Positions 58,852 through 64,000 of a stretch of DNA of 64,000 nt are shown here, piece by piece. This DNA is from Ampullaceana balthica (taxonomy: Eukaryota > Mollusca > Gastropoda > Lymnaeidae): the NCBI GenBank assembly GCA_944989445.1, contig CALYLW010000055.1, forward strand, positions 1,741,001 to 1,805,000. Reading direction: 5' to 3'. The position numbers and the translations under genes were made by a program. The notes below the pieces were generated by a model. That model had not been told where the DNA came from, did not search any database, and worked only from the letters and a program-made list of their open reading frames with translations. How positions within the stretch are numbered: the first letter of the stretch is position 1; each line of letters starts with the position of its first letter.

Positions 58852-60130
58852 GAATATCTTACATTCTTTAATAAATTATTCTTTTTATGAGAAACATTAC
58901 TTTGGGACATTACTCATTAATTTAGACCAAAAAATTCTCAACCTTAAAAAATGTTATCTCATATTTTTTATAAGCCAAGGTACTTATGTTATTTTAACAT
59001 TTTCTGTAAACGTATTTGCAGTTAAAATTTCTAATCCAAATTTTTGTGCGGAGTTATTCCTCTCATTATATTAAATGTATGGGTCTTCCCATAAAATTAT
59101 GCATGGGTATTAACAGAAACTATTCATTCCCTTTGTCCATATTCTAGCAGGCAGCAGGTACTGGTATTTTAAAATATTTCTATTATAACAAGAAGTGTTG
59201 TTTCTACTAAGGTACTTTTGTAATAATGCAGTTTTTATTTTAAAATATTTTTGATTGATTAGAGAACATTAGTTCTTAACTTTGCAAAATGGTATGTGCT
59301 AAATTTTCGTCTATTAAAAATCCACACGAAATATTAGATTGTCCCCCCCCAAAGTGATGCACATTGATAATGTATGTCTGAAATCTAATCCACAATGCAT
59401 TTGTGAATATAAGGTATATATTATGTATGTTTGTATTTCATGTAACAGAAGTAAGGAGGCAAACTGTGATAAAAAGGCAGCAGAGAGCCTTGCCAAAACC
59501 ATTAATAACATGGTCACATATTTAGTCATGTATATGTATTATAGATAATGTTATGTTGATAAAGCTAAATTTCTTATAATTTGTGTCTTCTTTAAATTTA
59601 ATCATGTTACATGTAATATATATTATTATTATTATATATATTTAAGTATTATTATTATAAGAAAAGTCATACTGTATACAGAATAAACTGATTCGCTAAA
59701 TATTGAATTCATATCAACAAGACTTGAAATTGTAACATTTTGCTATGATTAATTTAGGCTAAATTGTTGAATCCTTTGATTGATCATGAGACACAGTTAT
59801 CATTTATATAATTTGTATGAATTATTACCATATGTCAATAAATATTTTTAGTATACCTAGTGTTTGAAAAGTCTGGTCTAAAGAAATAGTAGTACTGTTT
59901 TAATACTAATTGTTAAACAACGTGTGTACTATATTATGTTGTACTTGATATCAACAAACAACATAGACCATTCTTCAACATAAAAAACAATGTGCTTTCT
60001 TATTATTGTAAATCTAATATACTGTTATTGATAATTTTATTGAGGAATCTCTGTGTACCTCTTTTTATATCATGAACTTTGATACTCATTGTATTTTATT
60101 GTCATTTAAAATAAATATAATCTTAATACA
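58852..60130 (+). other. Nesprin 3' untranslated region (predicted)
   Basis: Non-coding AT-rich sequence from the stop codon to a plausible cleavage site just before the A-run at 60130. Earlier AATAAA-like hexamers (near 59682 and 59838) could give shorter 3' ends. Confidence 0.5.
60110..60115 (+). terminator. Candidate polyadenylation signal of the nesprin gene
   Basis: AATAAA, 15 bases before the A-rich stretch at 60130. It is the last clear signal before the convergent TBCC gene. Confidence 0.45.
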
Positions 60131-60958
60131 AAAAAAAATCACTTATTGTTCTCATTACAAAACTTGTTGCATTTAAAAGTAAATGTATTTACATTTTCCT
60201 TAAAGACTGGAATGTGACTAATGTTGCTTTTTAAATTTCATTACAGATAATTGACTACCATTTTTGGATTGATGCATTCCCTTGTAAAAGGGTATACTTT
60301 AACTTATAGCAATGATCCCATTTGTCATCTTAATCAAAATTACTCTAACCAGAATATGAGCAAAATAAATCATTAGAATAACACAAGTGGAAGAATGATC
60401 AAGTTTTTTAGCACTTTCCCCCTTTCAATTTAATGCAGAATGCAATTATTACAACCAAAAGAGATTTGCCGCTTAAAATATGAGTGTCTGAGCTCAAAAT
60501 TTTCACATTTTAAAGTGTAAATCACATGTCATTTATACCTACATAAAAGAAATACATTATTTTAATTTAAATAAGAAACTTAGCATTTCAAAAAAAAATT
60601 GCTGAACCAATACCTATAACTAAAAATCCATTTTTATGTAAATTTAAGGCAAGCCCTAACTGGGAAGCCTAAAATAAATTAAATAACTATTGAAAATGCT
60701 ATAAACTATTTCAAATATCAGCACAGTATTAAGTAAATGTATTAGTATCACAGAAAATTGTTAGTCTATCCGACATATAACAACAATATTTCAAGGCTAA
60801 CTCTTAAAATCCAAAATTGTAAATGTTATTTTATGCTTTCAGATCAAACAGTAAGTCTCTCAACCAACTAAAAAAAATTAAAAAGACATTGAAGATTACT
60901 GGAGAAAAGGTTAAGATAAACTAGTTGATACATGTCAATGCAAAATGATTCTTTATAT

Positions 60959-61114
60959 CAGTTATGGCAAACATATGCCACACGTGGCACAGACAGCACA
61001 CAGAGCCTCATCAGCGGACACGCGACTAAAATATTACTTCCTTAATCAAACCACTTTGATGGCACTTTGTGTTGGCATTTTGCTATATATATATAAGTAG
61101 GTTCGCCATCACTG
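60959..61114. mobile_element. Small hAT element (MITE)
   Basis: Ends cagttatggcaaac and gttcgccatcactg; duplication ctttatat (60951-60958) and ctttattt (61115-61122), 7 of 8. Subterminal tatgccacacgtggcac is typical of hAT families with gtggcac motifs. Confidence 0.8.
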
Positions 61115-61681
61115 CTTTATTTCATAATTTTATCATGTCTAATGCAATGAGATCAGCTAAATAAACTAAAAATAATTTTCAATGCCCAGTGGGACTAATA
61201 AATAATATTTTGATCTACAGAATTATACTAATTTGAACAGGCATGTCTTAAAGTAGATTAAATTAACATGGAGGCTTTTCTTTCAATACACAGGTGTTTA
61301 ACAATATCTTAAGATTTACAATCTTTGACCAGTCAGTGTAACTGACAAAAAAAGAGATTCTAGGCCTATATTGATGGTTTTAACTCAATGAAGTATTTGA
61401 AAAATTACATTCATAGATCCCTTCCAAATGTATATCGAGAAAATAATCATTATACTTTGATAAATCAATATTTTAGTAAAAATCCATTTGTAAATATGCA
61501 AAGTTTACTACAAAACAAAACTACCCATTCTGATATAAAATCAACATCCTCATTTGTTAAAAAATATAAAAAATGATTCATTTATGGTGTTTTTTCTACA
61601 CAATTAAAACAAATTTGTACAAAGATAAAAAATATCCTTTTACTTTAACTCAGATGGACACTAAATACAGTCAATTGCATT

Positions 61682-61687
61682 TTTATT
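61682..61687 (-). terminator. Candidate polyadenylation signal of TBCC
   Basis: AATAAA on the minus strand, about 180 bases past the TBCC stop codon. No other good hexamer lies closer. Confidence 0.35.
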
Positions 61688-61865
61688 GTATGTTGGCTCA
61701 TTCACATATAACTCGGTTTGGTTGGCCTACTGTAAAAATGGTGGCTATAGTGAGCATATTATGCTCCAGCTAATTGGAAAGCAATTTCTTTCTACAGGTA
61801 TTTTTTACTATTAATTTTTTAAGCTGTAGGAAAATGGAACTTATAAGTTGCAAAGATTTTTAAAT

Positions 61866-62900
61866 CTAAATGTTCCAAGAAGAAACACGTTCTGACTCTT
61901 CAAGAATGGACCAGTTTGGAGAATGGGCATCCGCAGCAAGCCAGTCAAAGTCGTCAACTGAGTCCCAATTATTGCGTTCTTTTGAAAGCCCAGATAATGC
62001 ATAATCTTCATCTTGGCCATCGTAAGTCCAATTACATGGTGCAAACTTAATACCACTACAATCTTCTATGATTGCTTTACTTGTTACATGTATATAAAAA
62101 TGTGAATTAGTTGTTGAATGAATTCTAAGTTGTTGACAAGCTAACACAAAAGTACAGTTAGCACAGTCTCTGATAAATATTGATCCAGGTACAGGTCCAC
62201 TAAAGATTTTGCAGTTCTTTAACTTATTCATGTGAATTGCTGAGGGGGCTCCATATAAAAGTACAGTACAATCTGTCAAATTAGCCAAAGCAATGTCTTT
62301 TTGGTTAATTTCATTTCCATTTTTCTGCAGAGTTTTATTTGATGCACCAACAAATTTGCAAGCTGCTAATTCTATCACAAGATCATCTTCAGATTTTGAG
62401 TCCTTAGCTGTTTCTTCACTTTTGCTTCCAACTGATACAACTGTTCTCTTATCGGCCTTTTTATTTGATGATTTAAATGCAAATCTTTTTTTAGGTAGTA
62501 GCTCATCTCGCTTTTCTTGAATTTTTGCTTGCAATGATGTTAAAAGATTTTGTGCCGTTTTTAGCTCGTATGGAGGCAGAAACATAGCTGATTCGGAAAC
62601 ATATCGTTGTAATTTTGAAACACGCTGAGAAAGGGTGTCAAAGTGTTCAACCAGTTTAGATGTTTCGACACATTTTGACTCAGCTAACAACGTTTCCAGA
62701 TCACGACGTTCAGATTTGAAAGAGTCTAAAAAATTTCGAACACTATCTTGAACCTTGAACGACTGTTCACTTTCCTCTAATCTACGTTTTTGTATTTGGG
62801 TTTGTCTTTCTTCTTCTCTTTTAATAAGCTTATCCGTAAATGCTGACATTTGATCTTCTGTTGTTGTTGTAACAGAATAGTTGCCCTGCCAGTCGGCCAT
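61866..62900 (-). CDS. TBCC: Tubulin-folding cofactor C (tubulin-specific chaperone C)
   Basis: 344 residues, intronless, ATG at 62900 (MADWQGNYSV). TBCC joins cofactors D and E in the complex that releases assembly-competent alpha/beta-tubulin, acting as GTPase activator for tubulin. Residues about 20-135 are charged helices (N-terminal spectrin-like domain); residues about 170-330 form the C-CAP/cofactor C-like beta-helix. The conserved core ACQQLRIH carries the catalytic arginine finger (Arg259), with DCSGIKFAPCNW, the NNWDSVDDFDWL block and PNWSIL following. The length is normal for animal TBCC. It is convergent with the nesprin gene and lacks any disrupting change. Confidence 0.96.
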   Translation of the reverse strand: MADWQGNYSVTTTTEDQMSAFTDKLIKREEERQTQIQKRRLEESEQSFKVQDSVRNFLDSFKSERRDLETLLAESKCVETSKLVEHFDTLSQRVSKLQRYVSESAMFLPPYELKTAQNLLTSLQAKIQEKRDELLPKKRFAFKSSNKKADKRTVVSVGSKSEETAKDSKSEDDLVIELAACKFVGASNKTLQKNGNEINQKDIALANLTDCTVLLYGAPSAIHMNKLKNCKIFSGPVPGSIFIRDCANCTFVLACQQLRIHSTTNSHFYIHVTSKAIIEDCSGIKFAPCNWTYDGQDEDYALSGLSKERNNWDSVDDFDWLAADAHSPNWSILEESERVSSWNI

Positions 62901-63339
62901 TTTGCGACAAACGATTACTCATAGTAATGTTGCTTAAAGCGTAAACAATCAAAACTGCTGTCAAAATAAAATTTATTGAATTTTAAAAAAATAACGAAAA
63001 GCTTTTAAAACATTTAAAACTTACAAAACTGTCTTAAATCTATGCTAATTTATTGAATAATACAGTTCCTTGTTATGATTACGTATTAAGCTGTCGCTTA
63101 GACTTAGTACTTAACTTACAGTTAGAGTTACTACCTGGCCTGAACTGGAAAATGTACGCACCTTTAGTTTTTTTTAGAAAAGATAAACTAAATATTTTCT
63201 AATTTTAATGTAGCTAGAAAATTTAATTGAATATATTTATTTTGCACTGTAGCCCAATAATAAATATTGTTCAGTTATTTATTTACATCACATGGATTAA
63301 ATTCAGTAAATAGAAAATGTACCATATACCATAACATTT
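62901..63339. other. Upstream flank of TBCC
   Basis: Should hold the TBCC promoter and 5' UTR. No TATA box or other clear element is evident. Confidence 0.4.
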
Positions 63340-63571
63340 CTTATTCCGTATGCAAGAACAAACACATACAAGTTTTCCTTCTTCCCGTCCGGAATTCGGG
63401 CGTGGAATGGGTTGCCTGAAGAATCCAGGAAAACCAACACTTTATCAACATTTAAATCTCTGATAAAAATGCAGGACTAAACACAAACCATAGATAAGCG
63501 TAGGACGCAATAATCTTCTGTATAGAAGGAGCGTCTGTAAACAGATAAGATAAGATAAGATAAGATAAGAA
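63340..63571 (+). mobile_element. LINE 3' end, second copy
   Basis: Plus-strand copy of the 3' end of the element at 36433-38335. It encodes the last residues of the ORF (NTYKFSFFPSGIRAWNGLPE to LIKMQD, stop), then the same 3' UTR (gcaataatcttctgtataga) and five GATAA units. It is 5'-truncated to about 230 bp. Confidence 0.92.
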
Positions 63572-64000
63572 CATTTTTAAAAAAGTCACTAACTAAAAAT
63601 TCACTTTGGCTTAGTCACACTTAGTGATTAAGGAGTTATGGAAATAAATCTTAGGGGGAAAATATTAAAATAATAATAATAATAAAGGCTATAATTATAT
63701 TTTTTCAGAATCAATAATCAGACTCATAATCAATAACTAAAACATTTTTATGTTATTGATAGCATGTATCTTCCGAAAGTGCAGCTTTTGCATTATACGA
63801 ATTTTTATATTTTTTAAATTAGCACATGTATTAATCTATTGTTTTAAACATCTGCATATCATTAAAAAGGAACTGGCCCTTCCCTTTGTGTTGAAGTAAA
63901 CAGAAAACAGTTCCATGAGGGTAGCCTGATATTTAAATTAAAGTTCTATACCCCCATCCCTCTCTGCTTCACACAGAGACGTCACTAGGATTGGTGTCAC
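63572..64000. other. Right-end flank
   Basis: AT-rich sequence without a recognised gene. The last 27 bases may be the start of another hAT element (63974-64000). Confidence 0.4.
63974..64000. mobile_element. Possible hAT element start, cut by the window edge
   Basis: cagagacgtcactaggattg resembles the cagNggcgtcactagg ends of a widespread hAT family. Only one end is visible. Confidence 0.4.

Larger units (their letters stand above)
60131..61865. other. Region between the convergent genes
   Basis: Contains the small hAT element at 60959-61114 and, at its right end, the probable 3' UTR of TBCC. Short ORFs (61388-61773) look like chance. Confidence 0.5.

Noticed and set aside
62293..62520. 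Plus-strand ORF of 75 codons over TBCC
   Set aside because: Antisense shadow of the well-supported TBCC gene.
1..64000. CRISPR arrays, bacterial operons or viral genes
   Set aside because: The tandem arrays are coding or transposon-derived; spliced genes and SINE/LINE content show animal nuclear DNA, and no viral protein was recognised.

Overview
The window is animal nuclear DNA. Introns are AT-rich, coding exons are short and bounded by GT..AG sites, and DNA transposons, a LINE and tRNA-headed SINEs are dense. The protein content and repeat style suggest a lophotrochozoan, most likely a gastropod mollusc. The species cannot be fixed from sequence alone.

Almost the whole window (2 to about 60,130, plus strand) is one giant gene of the nesprin family (SYNE1/SYNE2/MSP-300), the KASH proteins of the outer nuclear membrane. 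By hand-tracing splice sites and phases I assembled 50 coding exons. The 5' block (2-11230) has a low-complexity exon over 4 kb long, open at the window start and built of several protein-coding tandem repeats, followed by three phase-0 exons. At 16766-18667 a large exon with 14 copies of a Cys-Cys 12-residue repeat looks like an alternative first exon. From 19965 to 53049 there are 42 exons encoding a run of spectrin-like repeats. They are followed by a Ser/Arg-rich tail, a small exon and, after a 3.8 kb intron, the KASH exon (58617-58851) with its transmembrane helix and a C-terminus ending in APPT. The reading frame stays open through every junction from 19965 to the stop, giving about 2,841 residues. 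Adding the alternative first exon gives about 3,475; adding the 5' block instead gives at least 4,654.

A second, intronless gene lies convergently on the minus strand (62900-61866): tubulin-folding cofactor C (TBCC), with its arginine finger in place.

Introns and flanks are full of mobile DNA. There are eight small elements that I assign to hAT or hAT-like families from their inverted ends and 8-bp target duplications, including two copies of one BED-finger family. There is also a Mutator-like foldback element with a 9-bp duplication, a pogo/Tigger-like element with a hAT nested inside it, and another TA-flanked MITE. An unclassified repeat of about 500 bp occurs five times, once as a direct tandem pair. 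A 5'-truncated LINE, a second LINE 3' end and several SINE copies share one 3' tail ending in (GATAA)n.

The most interesting points are the repeat-built nesprin exons, the replacement of the vertebrate acidic kinesin-binding linker by a basic Ser-Pro-rich one, the GC-AG intron, the LINE/SINE tail sharing, and a transposon-derived GATA-motif array just upstream of the putative alternative first exon. All exon borders were placed by eye and need transcript support.
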